The notes under the pieces: model-generated
Databases searched by the model: none
What the model was told of the DNA's origin: nothing
The model's input: the letters and a program-made list of their open reading frames with translations, nothing else
Part shown: positions 44,453-51,856 of the stretch, in pieces
How the letters are laid out: each line of letters starts with the position of its first letter
Numbering within the stretch: position 1 is the first letter of the stretch
From: Candidatus Chlorohelix allophototropha
Lineage (GTDB): Bacteria > Chloroflexota > Chloroflexia > Chloroheliales > Chloroheliaceae
DNA length: 64,000 nt
NCBI RefSeq assembly: GCF_030389965.1
Contig: NZ_CP128400.1
Coordinates: 992,001 to 1,056,000 of the forward strand
Reading direction: 5' to 3'
Program-made: the position numbers and the translations under genes

Positions 44453-44480
44453 TTTACCGTTTAATTCTGTCTGCTATAAT
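44453..44480 (+). promoter_or_regulatory. Promoter of the 48-residue gene
   Basis: TTTACC (44453-44458), a 16-base spacer and TATAAT (44475-44480). The transcript would carry a leader of about 155 bases before the small ORF. Confidence 0.55.
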
Positions 44481-44581
44481 CCAATTATACCTAAACTTTA
44501 GGAGAGCAAAGCCAACAGACATTGTGAGTGAGATTTTTAGCTCAAGTCTGCCCGTACCCTTGAATTATACATTTTAGTCGT

Positions 44582-44611
44582 GGAGTGGCGGCATAAGCCG
44601 TCTCCCTTTTT
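44582..44611 (+). terminator. Terminator-like hairpin in the leader of the 48-residue gene
   Basis: GGAG (44582-44585) pairs with CTCC (44602-44605) and CGGC with GCCG inside, followed by a T-run (44607-44611). Its place between promoter and start codon suggests attenuation. Confidence 0.55.
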
Positions 44612-44642
44612 ATTAACTTAACGTCTTTCGGGGAGCTTAAAA

Positions 44643-44789
44643 ATGAGTACTAACGAATTGGAAGGGTTGGTGTCAACATTGCGCCGCCTGATGAACAAAG
44701 CGCAGCAAGCAGGCGATACCATTGAATATTTTCGCTTAGGCGAAGAACTACGTATGGCAGACGCTGTCCTTAAAAGCATTAAAAATTAG
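44643..44789 (+). CDS. Small acidic-basic helical protein, 48 residues
   Basis: A short ORF with strong coding signs: GGGGAG 7 bases before the ATG, a promoter upstream and an amphipathic helical sequence. It starts MSTNELEGLVSTLRRLMNK, then holds DTIEYFRLGEELRMADAVLK. It has no cysteine, membrane helix or known motif. It is divergent from the sigma cassette and could be a regulator, an anti-sigma peptide or part of that system. No homologue is recalled. Confidence 0.65.
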   Translation: MSTNELEGLVSTLRRLMNKAQQAGDTIEYFRLGEELRMADAVLKSIKN

Positions 44790-44907
44790 TCTACTCTTCA
44801 AATCACCTGAACGGCACCACGCCACCCGATAATCCCCTTTTTACGATGAAGTAAAAAGCTTTAATCCTGAGCCATATCTGCGTTATTGACAGATATAGAA
44901 GTTTTTC

Positions 44908-46059
44908 TTATGCCTCGAATTCTTCGAGTTCGCGCAGGATTTCGGAATTATGTTGTCCTGCCGCGGGAACAGCTTTTAGTTCCCGTGGCAGGTTTACTAA
45001 CCCAAAAGGCGACACCAGCGCCTCCAGCATACGTCCGTCTGGAACTTGTAGTGTGGAAAAACGCCCTTGCGCCCTCAATTGAGGATGCTGCGCCACCGTT
45101 TCTAAGCTATTAACGCGCCCGAAAGGTACATCCGCTTCTTCCAATCGCTTTTCGAGTTCTTCCACCGTCAGTTCGCTAAAAATCTCCTCGATTAAAGCCT
45201 CTAATTCCTCACGTCTTGCCACCCGCTTCTCATTAGAATCATAGCGTGGATCGCTGGCAATATCGGGGCGTACCAACGCCACCCGACACAATCTACGCCA
45301 TTGTTCTTCATTTTGCACTGCCAGATTTACGCTGCCATTTTTGGCACGATACAAACCGTAAGGCACTATCACATTGTGACGTGAACCAGAACGCTGAGGG
45401 GTACGCCCGGTGTACATAGAATAATATAGGTAGGGCGCAACCCATTCCACGGTCGAGTCGAGCAAACTGGTTTCGATAACATTCCCCTGCCCGGTGGTAT
45501 CACGCTGCCGCAACGCCAGTAAAATTGAGGAAAAACAATACAGCCCTGCCGCAATATCCGATACCGAAATTCCGGCTTTCATCGGGTCGTCCGCCGTTCC
45601 TGTCAGCGCGTACACCCCAGCCTCACCCTGCAACAACAAATCATAGGCTTTCCGATCACGGTAGGGACCACTCAACCCATAACCACTCAGAGTACATATA
45701 ATCAAACGCGGGTATTTCTGGCGCAAAGCCTCAACTCCCAAACCCAACCGCTCCGCCGCACCCGGCGCAAGATTTTGCAAAAATATGTCTGAATGTGCCA
45801 ACAGTTTATGTACAATTTCAAGGCTTTCAGGCTGCTTCATATCCAGTGCGAGACTGCGCTTGCCCCGGTTCGCCCACACAAACCAGCTACTTACATTCTC
45901 ACCAGCGGCGCTGTCGTACTGACGCGCAAAATCGCCTCCTTCCGGTCGCTCAATCTTAATTACATCCGCGCCCATATCGGCAAGGTAGCGTGTACACAAC
46001 GGCACAGCTATTGCTTGTTCCAGCGATAACACCCTCAACCCGGCTAAAGGTAAATCCAT
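44908..46059 (-). CDS. Class III CoA-transferase (CaiB/BaiF family)
   Basis: A cytoplasmic enzyme that moves CoA between organic acids through an aspartyl-CoA intermediate. The 383-residue protein has the family opening LAGLRVLSLEQAIAVPLC, then MGADVIKIERPEGGDFAR and the CoA-loop region WFVWANRGKRSLALDMKQ. Farther on are SGYGLSGPYRDRKAYDLLLQ, with the likely catalytic Asp, and the C-terminal LEEADVPFGRVNSLETVA. Length is normal for the family. The ATG has CAGGAG about 12 bases upstream. The specific acids are unknown. It is divergent from fumarase. Confidence 0.9.
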   Translation of the reverse strand: MDLPLAGLRVLSLEQAIAVPLCTRYLADMGADVIKIERPEGGDFARQYDSAAGENVSSWFVWANRGKRSLALDMKQPESLEIVHKLLAHSDIFLQNLAPGAAERLGLGVEALRQKYPRLIICTLSGYGLSGPYRDRKAYDLLLQGEAGVYALTGTADDPMKAGISVSDIAAGLYCFSSILLALRQRDTTGQGNVIETSLLDSTVEWVAPYLYYSMYTGRTPQRSGSRHNVIVPYGLYRAKNGSVNLAVQNEEQWRRLCRVALVRPDIASDPRYDSNEKRVARREELEALIEEIFSELTVEELEKRLEEADVPFGRVNSLETVAQHPQLRAQGRFSTLQVPDGRMLEALVSPFGLVNLPRELKAVPAAGQHNSEILRELEEFEA

Positions 46060-46225
46060 TTCCAGCTAATTCTCCTGTTATTATCGGAATATTACGCCCA
46101 TTTATGCAAAGCAATATCCAATATTATAGAGCCTATTGTCATACTTTTTCATTCCGTTTTGCCGGGAATCAATGCTTATGATGATTTTTATTGAACCTGC
46201 CTATCCTGCATGCCCTGCCTTAACG

Positions 46226-46254
46226 TTGCTTACAACCACCATAAGGGTTATACT
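46226..46254 (+). promoter_or_regulatory. Promoter of the fumarase operon
   Basis: TTGCTT (46226-46231), a 17-base spacer and TATACT (46249-46254). Transcription would begin near 46261. This supports the fumarase alpha start at 46306 over an in-frame ATG at 46210. Confidence 0.65.
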
Positions 46255-46305
46255 GAGTCACAGATTGAGACAAACTTCACATTACCTATAGACAGGAGCC
46301 TTGGT

Positions 46306-47151
46306 ATGCGAGAAATACCAGTATCCACCATCAGCGACGCTGTCGCAGAACTCTGTCGTATTGCAAATTTTGAACTTCCCCAGGATTTCGTAACCGCCCT
46401 GCGTGTAGCTCAAACCAAAGAAGCCTCACCACGCGGCTTGCGAACCCTGCAATTGCTAGACCAGAATCAGGAAGTAGCCCGCGCCGAACAAGTGCCAAGT
46501 TGCCAAGATACCGGCTTTGTAATTGTATTCGCCGATGTTGGCACCGAAGTAAAAATAATCGGCGGCGAATTAGAAGAAGCTATTCAAGCGGGGGTAGGCA
46601 AAGGCTATAAGCAAAACTATCTACGCGCTTCGATGGTAGAAGACCCGCTCTTCAATCGTACCAATACCGGCAACAACACTCCCGCTATGACCCATTACGA
46701 GTTTGAACCGGGCGACCAAGTACATCTGAAGCTGATAGTCAAGGGCGGCGGCTCTGAAAATTCTACCAAACTCTATATGCTTACTCCCGCACAGGGCGCA
46801 GAAGGCGTTAAAAAAGCGGTAGTGGAAGCAGTACGAATGGCGGGACCAAACGCCTGCCCCCCGTTGGTAGTTTGCGTGGGCGTGGGCGGCACTGCCGATA
46901 AAGCTATGTTGATTGCCAAGAAAGCCAGCCTTCGCGAAGTTGGCTCGCCGCATCCAGACGAGCGCATCGCCCAGTTCGAGCGGGAATTGTTGGAAGAGGT
47001 CAACGCTACCGGCGTAGGTCCGCAGGGTTACGGTGGGCGCGTTACCGCTCTGGCAGTACACGTTGAAACCTTCCCAACCCATATCGCCTCACTGCCAGTT
47101 GCCGTCAACCTGCAATGCCATGCGGTCAGGCGTGCTAGCGTAACAATCTAA
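46306..47151 (+). CDS. Class I fumarate hydratase, alpha subunit
   Basis: N-terminal half of an iron-sulfur fumarase (two-subunit form), which hydrates fumarate to malate in the citric acid cycle. The 281-residue protein has VPSCQDTGFVIVFADVG, with the first cluster cysteine at residue 66, NRTNTGNNTPAMTHYEF, GGGSENSTKLYMLTPAQG, and two further cysteines in NACPPLVVCVGVGGTAD. All three cluster cysteines are therefore present. The ATG at 46306 has ACAGGAG upstream and a promoter ahead. The beta gene follows 52 bases later. The related L(+)-tartrate dehydratase TtdA cannot be fully excluded. Confidence 0.9.
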   Translation: MREIPVSTISDAVAELCRIANFELPQDFVTALRVAQTKEASPRGLRTLQLLDQNQEVARAEQVPSCQDTGFVIVFADVGTEVKIIGGELEEAIQAGVGKGYKQNYLRASMVEDPLFNRTNTGNNTPAMTHYEFEPGDQVHLKLIVKGGGSENSTKLYMLTPAQGAEGVKKAVVEAVRMAGPNACPPLVVCVGVGGTADKAMLIAKKASLREVGSPHPDERIAQFERELLEEVNATGVGPQGYGGRVTALAVHVETFPTHIASLPVAVNLQCHAVRRASVTI

Positions 47152-47203
47152 AGAAATAACCCGCGCTACTTGTTGGTGGCGCATTACCTTCAGGGGGATA
47201 AAT

Positions 47204-47773
47204 ATGAGCGTAGTACAAGACCCGGTAAAAATCCATACGCCCTTGACCAAAGAACAATCGCTTCAACTTAAAGCGGGCGATCAGGTGCTTATAACAGGCA
47301 CACTTTACACCGGGCGAGATGCCGCCCACAAGCGTTTTTCCGAAACGTTGGAACGTGGCGAAGCCTTGCCGGTAGATTTGAACGGTCAAATAATCTACTA
47401 TGTAGGACCTAGTCCGGCAAAGCCCGGTCAGGTTATCGGCTCGGCAGGTCCCACCACCGCCACTCGCATGGACAGCTACACTCCCCAACTGCTAGAGTTG
47501 GGCTTGCGCGGCATGATTGGCAAGGGCAAACGCAGCGAAGCCGTCCGAGATGCTCTCAAAAAACATGGGGCGGTATATTTCGGCTCTATCGGTGGATTGG
47601 GCGCATTACTGGCAAAGTGCATCAAAAAATCCGAAGTGGTAGCCTATGCCGACCTAGGGGCAGAAGCGGTACATCGCCTCGAAGTTGTGGATTTCCCGGC
47701 CGTAGTGCTATGTGACGCTCATGGCGGTGATTTATACAGCAGCGCCGTTAAAGAATGGGCTTTGGAAGAATAA
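47204..47773 (+). CDS. Class I fumarate hydratase, beta subunit
   Basis: C-terminal half of the two-subunit fumarase, 189 residues. It contains ITGTLYTGRDAAHKRF, YYVGPSPAKPGQVIGSAGPT, the substrate-binding TATRMDSYTP and GMIGKGKRS, and FGSIGGLGALLAKCIKK. It pairs with the preceding alpha subunit to form the active site. The ATG has AGGGGGATA upstream. A strong terminator follows, so the two genes form the operon. Confidence 0.92.
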   Translation: MSVVQDPVKIHTPLTKEQSLQLKAGDQVLITGTLYTGRDAAHKRFSETLERGEALPVDLNGQIIYYVGPSPAKPGQVIGSAGPTTATRMDSYTPQLLELGLRGMIGKGKRSEAVRDALKKHGAVYFGSIGGLGALLAKCIKKSEVVAYADLGAEAVHRLEVVDFPAVVLCDAHGGDLYSSAVKEWALEE

Positions 47774-47794
47774 TCAAAATCGCTGAAACAAATC

Positions 47795-47842
47795 AAACCT
47801 CTTGTGTGTCTTAATCTGTAGGACGCGACAAGAGGTTTTTTT
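47795..47842 (+). terminator. Terminator of the fumarase operon
   Basis: AAACCTCTTGT (47795-47805) pairs with ACAAGAGGTTT (47828-47838), with extra TGTC/GACG-type pairing inside, followed by a run of Ts. Confidence 0.85.
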
Positions 47843-47917
47843 ATTGCGATAAACGGGATAAGTCAAAATCTCCTTGTCGCTCTAAAGTTACTATGATAGT
47901 ATGGCAGGTAAGGCACA

Positions 47918-48670
47918 ATGGGATTTTCGTTAGCGCTACGCCGTAGTGGAGTAGATACACTAACCGCCCGCAAGGGTAAACAAACGGCAGCGAGAATGAC
48001 CGAACCAAATCGCTTGAACACACAGGTCGGGGCGAACCCCTATCACGTAGTGGCAGCGCAGACCGCGCGAACCGCCCCGACCGAAGCAGATTTAATTGAG
48101 CGAAGCAAAGCAGGCGACCAGCAAGCTTTTGCCGCGCTTATTGAGTTGCATCAAGATCGGGTTTACAATCTTGCCTTCCGAATCCTGCAAAACGCCGAAG
48201 AAGCCGATGATGCCGCGCAGGAAACATTCCTGAAGGCGTGGCAAGCATTACCCACGTTCAGGGGTGATGCCAAATTTAGCACTTGGCTCTATCGTGTAAC
48301 CCATAATCATTGTTTGAATCGCTTACGCTCTGCCCGTAGTAACCCTAAAACCGTTTCGGTTGAATGGTACAGCGGAGAGGATAACGAAGAACATGATATT
48401 CTGGCTAATCTACCAGGCGATGAAAGCGACTTACCCGCCATCCAATACGAAGGGCGTGAACAGCGCGATATAATTTGGAATCAGGTAGATGCGCTTCCCG
48501 CTCGATATCGCGCTATAATTGTTTTATATTATTCGGACGAATTATCCTACGAGGAAATCGCTACCGCACTTGAAATTCCGGTGGGAACCGTAAAAACCCA
48601 TCTCTATCGTGCCAAAGCACTCCTCAAAACCCGGTTGGTTGAGTTAAACCAGAAGGGTATTCTAAGTTGA
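47918..48670 (+). CDS. ECF sigma factor
   Basis: A sigma-70-family ECF factor of 250 residues with a ~55-residue N-terminal extension. Region 2 carries ALIELHQDRVYNLAFRIL, ADDAAQETFLKAWQAL and KFSTWLYRVTHNHCLNRLR; region 4 has ALPARYRAIIVLYYSDELS and YEEIATALEIPVGTVKTHL. It is followed 16 bases later by a membrane protein that probably restrains it. An alternative start at 47997 would remove the extension. The signal and regulon are unknown. Confidence 0.9.
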   Translation: MGFSLALRRSGVDTLTARKGKQTAARMTEPNRLNTQVGANPYHVVAAQTARTAPTEADLIERSKAGDQQAFAALIELHQDRVYNLAFRILQNAEEADDAAQETFLKAWQALPTFRGDAKFSTWLYRVTHNHCLNRLRSARSNPKTVSVEWYSGEDNEEHDILANLPGDESDLPAIQYEGREQRDIIWNQVDALPARYRAIIVLYYSDELSYEEIATALEIPVGTVKTHLYRAKALLKTRLVELNQKGILS

Positions 48671-48686
48671 CTTTGGGGTGGTAAAT

Positions 48687-49226
48687 ATGGATATGAAAGA
48701 AAACAACCAAAATAGCAACGTTTCAGGGGTTCATATCCACTATTATGATGCCCTTGAGCGGGTCTTGTCGGAGCGTCCGGTTTTGAAAGCGCCGCGCAAT
48801 ACTTCCCAACGTGTGCTGGCGAGGCTTGCCGCCCTACAACCGGCGGAAGCACAGGTTATGATGGCAACTCGCGTTAAATACGCGCCGCCCACCGCTCTAC
48901 CGCTACCCGATATTGAGGATGAAGACTCCCTGCCAATAAACCGTCGTCTTGGCTTCTACCTGTTTGCCCTGGGTTGGGTTTCCTTGCTGATTGGGCTTGG
49001 GGCGTTAGCTTGGTTCTTCGTGCTTTCCCCGCTTTTGAACGGCGATAAATTCGGGCTGATTTACTGGATACTGGACACGCAGGACGGTTTGATGAGCTAC
49101 GGGCGCAACCTGCTTAATCTTTTCTCACATGCCGCGCCTTATCTGCCCTCCTTCCTGAGCCTGATAGCCGGGTTAGTAATAATGTTGCTGATCTTCCGCG
49201 TACAGCGTTATCGGGAAACGGCCTAA
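48687..49226 (+). CDS. Probable membrane anti-sigma factor
   Basis: A 179-residue protein with a cytoplasmic N-terminal region (about residues 1-90), in which a helix-rich segment ALERVLSERPVLKAPRNTSQ could bind sigma, followed by two or three membrane helices (FYLFALGWVSLLIGLGALAW and LSLIAGLVIMLLIF). It lacks the HxxxCxxC zinc motif of ZAS anti-sigma factors, so the role rests on position just after the ECF gene and on topology. ATG 48687 is preferred to an upstream GTG at 48678. The IS4-family element begins 19 bases after its stop. Confidence 0.65.
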   Translation: MDMKENNQNSNVSGVHIHYYDALERVLSERPVLKAPRNTSQRVLARLAALQPAEAQVMMATRVKYAPPTALPLPDIEDEDSLPINRRLGFYLFALGWVSLLIGLGALAWFFVLSPLLNGDKFGLIYWILDTQDGLMSYGRNLLNLFSHAAPYLPSFLSLIAGLVIMLLIFRVQRYRETA

Positions 49227-49245
49227 ATCTACAAAAAATATTTTC

Positions 49246-49290
49246 AGACAGGGGGTTAGCCCATAGGCGTATAGTTAAGCCTTTCACAAG
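49246..49290 (+). repeat. Left terminal inverted repeat of the IS element
   Basis: Matches the reverse complement of 50890-50934 at most positions, with unbroken blocks AGACAGGGG, CCCATA and GCGTATAGTTAAG. Confidence 0.75.
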
Positions 49291-49296
49291 TTAAAA

Positions 49297-50817
49297 TCAG
49301 GCAACTTTGCATATTAGTGTAAGGTCGGGAGCATGTAGCTCGCGGGTGCTTAACTGAATTTGGCTAATCTGTTGGTAACTAGTGAGGCGATCTGCTCTTT
49401 TCTCTTTCAAACTATAGCGGCCCCATCTTTTCCTGAGCTTTTTAATCAATTTCTTTACTTTCTTGTCTTTACCTCTCAGCAAGGCTTTGCCCAGCCTTAC
49501 GATTTCTGTACCTAAGGTCTGAAGCGCTTTCGTTAGGCTCAACTCCCGCGTTGTCTTTATGAGCGCCTGCAATATAAGGGGCTTCGCCCTGCCTAACTTC
49601 GCTTTGTCCGTTTCTTGCCATTGACGGTTGCTTTCTCCTCCTGATGATCCCACCAGTGCTTCCACCAAGTTGGTTTCTTCCGCTTCCCCCATTTCTTCAC
49701 TCCCTGCTACTCCCCAACTCAAATAGATCAGCAGGGTGTAGCCAATTAACCGGGCATAGATTTCGCACCATACCCGGCTCAATTTCTTGTTGCCGCTCTG
49801 TGCTAGTCCCAAACCACTTTTCCAGAGCTTAAAAAGTAACTCGATTTGCCAGCGCAAGTGATAGACTATACCCACCTGATAACCACTTAACAGGCTCTCG
49901 TGCACATTCGTTAGATACAAGTTCCAGCGTAACCGCTTAGCTGTCGCGGCACTCAACTCCCGCCCTTTGAGTTGGCTAACCTTTTTCGCTTGCGCCAACC
50001 GCTGGAGATAAGCTTCTTGCGGTAGCACTTGTGCCACTACCCGTAACTTCAACCGTTCTTTTTGCCCTACTTCCACTCTTAACTCTATTACTGTTCCTGC
50101 GCAGGTACCTCCTCTGCGCCTTAATTCCGACCCTAAAGCCAGGGGCTGGTTACTCCCCTGCTCATACAAATGCACCTTGGGGGGCAAGCGGCTCACAAAA
50201 TAATGAGCTGCCATCAGCCGTTTTAGCCGTTCCAGGGTGCAATAACCCAAATCAAACAGTACCAAACTGCCTTCCGGTAATTTTTCCAACTTATCTTCAA
50301 AGCTCTGATCTGGTTCCAGCGCCGCTTGTGCCGTCACAACCTCCACTTGCTGCTGCAAATAATCATAGGTTATTTGTAACTTCATACCGGCTTTGCCAGC
50401 CTGTCCACCACTGGCAGGCTGACTATCCGCCAGTTTGTTAGCTAGCCCTATATGAGTGCTATCTATCAGGTACACTCCTCTAAAAGGTTCAAACAGTTCC
50501 AACCACAAACCTTCTCGCTGCTGCCACACTTGTAGCGCTTCTTCGAATAGCAAGCGTAAAAACTCCACTGTCACTGAGGTTAAGCGTTGGCTCAACCCCG
50601 AGCGGGTGACATTTACACCGAATTGTTGGGCTATTTGGCTCAATTGGTTAAGGCTAGCGCCGGGCTGGCTCATAAAGCCTGTTACCAACACCAGTGCCAA
50701 AATTGTCCCTGTGATTTTCGAGCTGCGTTTGTTCACTCCTTGCTCGTTCGCTAGTGCTTTGGCTCGTTCCCCAAATATTTTTTGCAAAGCTCCAACTATT
50801 TCGTCTATACTAGGCAT
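49297..50817 (-). CDS. IS4-family transposase
   Basis: A DDE transposase of 506 residues that cuts and re-joins the element. The first catalytic aspartate lies in VYLIDSTHIGLANK, the second in LVLFDLGYCTLERLK, and the glutamate in the IS4 Y-R-E signature YHLRWQIELLFKLWK. An N-terminal helical region would bind the repeats. The frame is intact, with no stop or frameshift, so the element may still be active. It is read opposite to the flanking genes. No passenger gene is present. Confidence 0.93.
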   Translation of the reverse strand: MPSIDEIVGALQKIFGERAKALANEQGVNKRSSKITGTILALVLVTGFMSQPGASLNQLSQIAQQFGVNVTRSGLSQRLTSVTVEFLRLLFEEALQVWQQREGLWLELFEPFRGVYLIDSTHIGLANKLADSQPASGGQAGKAGMKLQITYDYLQQQVEVVTAQAALEPDQSFEDKLEKLPEGSLVLFDLGYCTLERLKRLMAAHYFVSRLPPKVHLYEQGSNQPLALGSELRRRGGTCAGTVIELRVEVGQKERLKLRVVAQVLPQEAYLQRLAQAKKVSQLKGRELSAATAKRLRWNLYLTNVHESLLSGYQVGIVYHLRWQIELLFKLWKSGLGLAQSGNKKLSRVWCEIYARLIGYTLLIYLSWGVAGSEEMGEAEETNLVEALVGSSGGESNRQWQETDKAKLGRAKPLILQALIKTTRELSLTKALQTLGTEIVRLGKALLRGKDKKVKKLIKKLRKRWGRYSLKEKRADRLTSYQQISQIQLSTRELHAPDLTLICKVA

Positions 50818-50889
50818 GTGAGTTTCCTTTGGTTTTGTAGTAAGAGTTGAAGAGTCTTACATCTTACCAGAGGAACTCACCTCTTTCTA

Positions 50890-50934
50890 TTTGTGATTCT
50901 CTTAACTATACGCTTATGGGGTAGACCCCTGTCT
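50890..50934 (-). repeat. Right terminal inverted repeat of the IS element
   Basis: Reverse complement opens AGACAGGGG and contains CATAAGCGTATAGTTAAG, matching the left end. It ends only 18 bases before the thpR start codon. Confidence 0.75.
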
Positions 50935-50952
50935 TATTGTCTGGTCTAAATT

Positions 50953-51555
50953 ATGAACGATAAAGAAACTATCCGCTGTTTTGTGGCGCTGGAATTACCA
51001 CCCGTTCTCAAGCAAGAGCTTACCACGCTGATAACCGAATTACAACAACTCGACCGGAATCGTAAGGTGCGCTGGGTGCGCCCGGATGGTATCCACCTCA
51101 CCTTAAAATTTCTGGGGGAAGTAGCTGCCCCCCGCCTTCCCGAAATCATTTCTGTAACCGAAAATGCGCTTGCTCCTGTCCAACCGTTTAGCCTAATTGC
51201 CGCTAAGTTGGGGGTCTTTCCCAGAGCAGATGCCCCTCGCGTAATCTGGGTTGGACTGGATGGCAACCTCAAAGCGTTAGCGGCAGCGCAACAAGCAGTA
51301 GAAAAAAGTCTTGTGCCGCTTGGCTTTGCCCCCGAAACGCGCCCTTTCTCACCACATCTAACCTTGGGGCGCGTTCCCGATATCGGCGCAGAAGAAAAAC
51401 GCCGCCTCGGACAACTGCTTCAAACCTTTTCCGGCAAAAATTCTTTTGGGCATTACCGCTTTGAGGAAGCGGTATTAATGCAAAGTACGTTACTACCCGA
51501 TGGCGCGATTTATACCCCTCTCGCCCATTTCAAATTTGAAGGGGCTGCCCCCTAG
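50953..51555 (+). CDS. thpR: RNA 2',3'-cyclic phosphodiesterase (ThpR/LigT family)
   Basis: A 2H-family enzyme that opens 2',3'-cyclic phosphates at RNA ends and, in vitro, joins tRNA half-molecules. The 200-residue protein has both HxT motifs: HLTLKFLGE (H48, T50) and HLTLGR (H135, T137), which form the active site. Length is normal. The IS element ends 18 bases upstream, and no good ribosome-binding site lies between, so insertion may have replaced the native promoter or leader. Expression could depend on a promoter at the IS edge. Confidence 0.93.
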   Translation: MNDKETIRCFVALELPPVLKQELTTLITELQQLDRNRKVRWVRPDGIHLTLKFLGEVAAPRLPEIISVTENALAPVQPFSLIAAKLGVFPRADAPRVIWVGLDGNLKALAAAQQAVEKSLVPLGFAPETRPFSPHLTLGRVPDIGAEEKRRLGQLLQTFSGKNSFGHYRFEEAVLMQSTLLPDGAIYTPLAHFKFEGAAP

Positions 51556-51856
51556 CTAATACCAGCTATTTTTGCGCCTGCAAATTATAAGCAGATAGAA
51601 AATAGACCTATGTAACTAAAGGAATCGGAGCGGGGTTCTCAGGGGTGCAACCCATGTGCGGGGTGGCAAGGGGTGTCCCTTGAACTCCTCTCTCCTATTC
51701 CCCCTTGAGGGGGTAGGGGGTGAATTGTTACAATAGTTTGATACTAATCGAATTTTCCGGTTTAGGGTTGTGATTCTCCAAAGGGCTGATGTATAATGCC
51801 GCAAGGAAACTTATCGTTCCACCTTTGCCCCGTATGGGGTATTGGAGAAGTATGCA
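51556..51856. other. Intergenic region with G-rich stretches
   Basis: About 300 bases without a credible gene. It contains G-rich blocks (51628-51680) and a tight palindrome CCCCCTTGAGGGGG near 51700-51716. No promoter is certain for the VWA gene that follows. Confidence 0.35.

Larger units (their letters stand above)
44265..44642. other. Divergent control region of sigma cassette and small gene
   Basis: 378 bases holding a direct repeat near the sigma gene (44285-44315), an A/T-rich centre, a promoter (44453-44480) and a leader hairpin (44582-44611) for the 48-residue gene. No further ORF is credible. Confidence 0.5.
49246..50934. mobile_element. IS4-family insertion sequence, about 1.69 kb
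   Basis: An insertion sequence with one transposase gene and imperfect terminal inverted repeats of about 45 bp. The left end opens AGACAGGGG and contains CATAGGCGTATAGTTAAG; the right end (reverse complement) opens AGACAGGGG and contains CATAAGCGTATAGTTAAG. A near direct repeat flanks it: TATTTTC (49239-49245) and TATTGTC (50935-50941), one mismatch, a possible decayed target duplication. It sits between the ECF/anti-sigma pair and thpR. The exact outer ends are uncertain by a few bases, and the conserved CATA core could be the true tip. Confidence 0.8.

Noticed and set aside
46210-46305. Longer fumarase alpha N-terminus
   Set aside because: The promoter at 46226-46254 lies inside it, and the conserved sequence begins after the well-placed ribosome-binding site at 46292.
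51628-51716. Mobile or CRISPR-like repeat
   Set aside because: G-rich and palindromic bits occur, but no regular repeat-spacer pattern or inverted ends are present.
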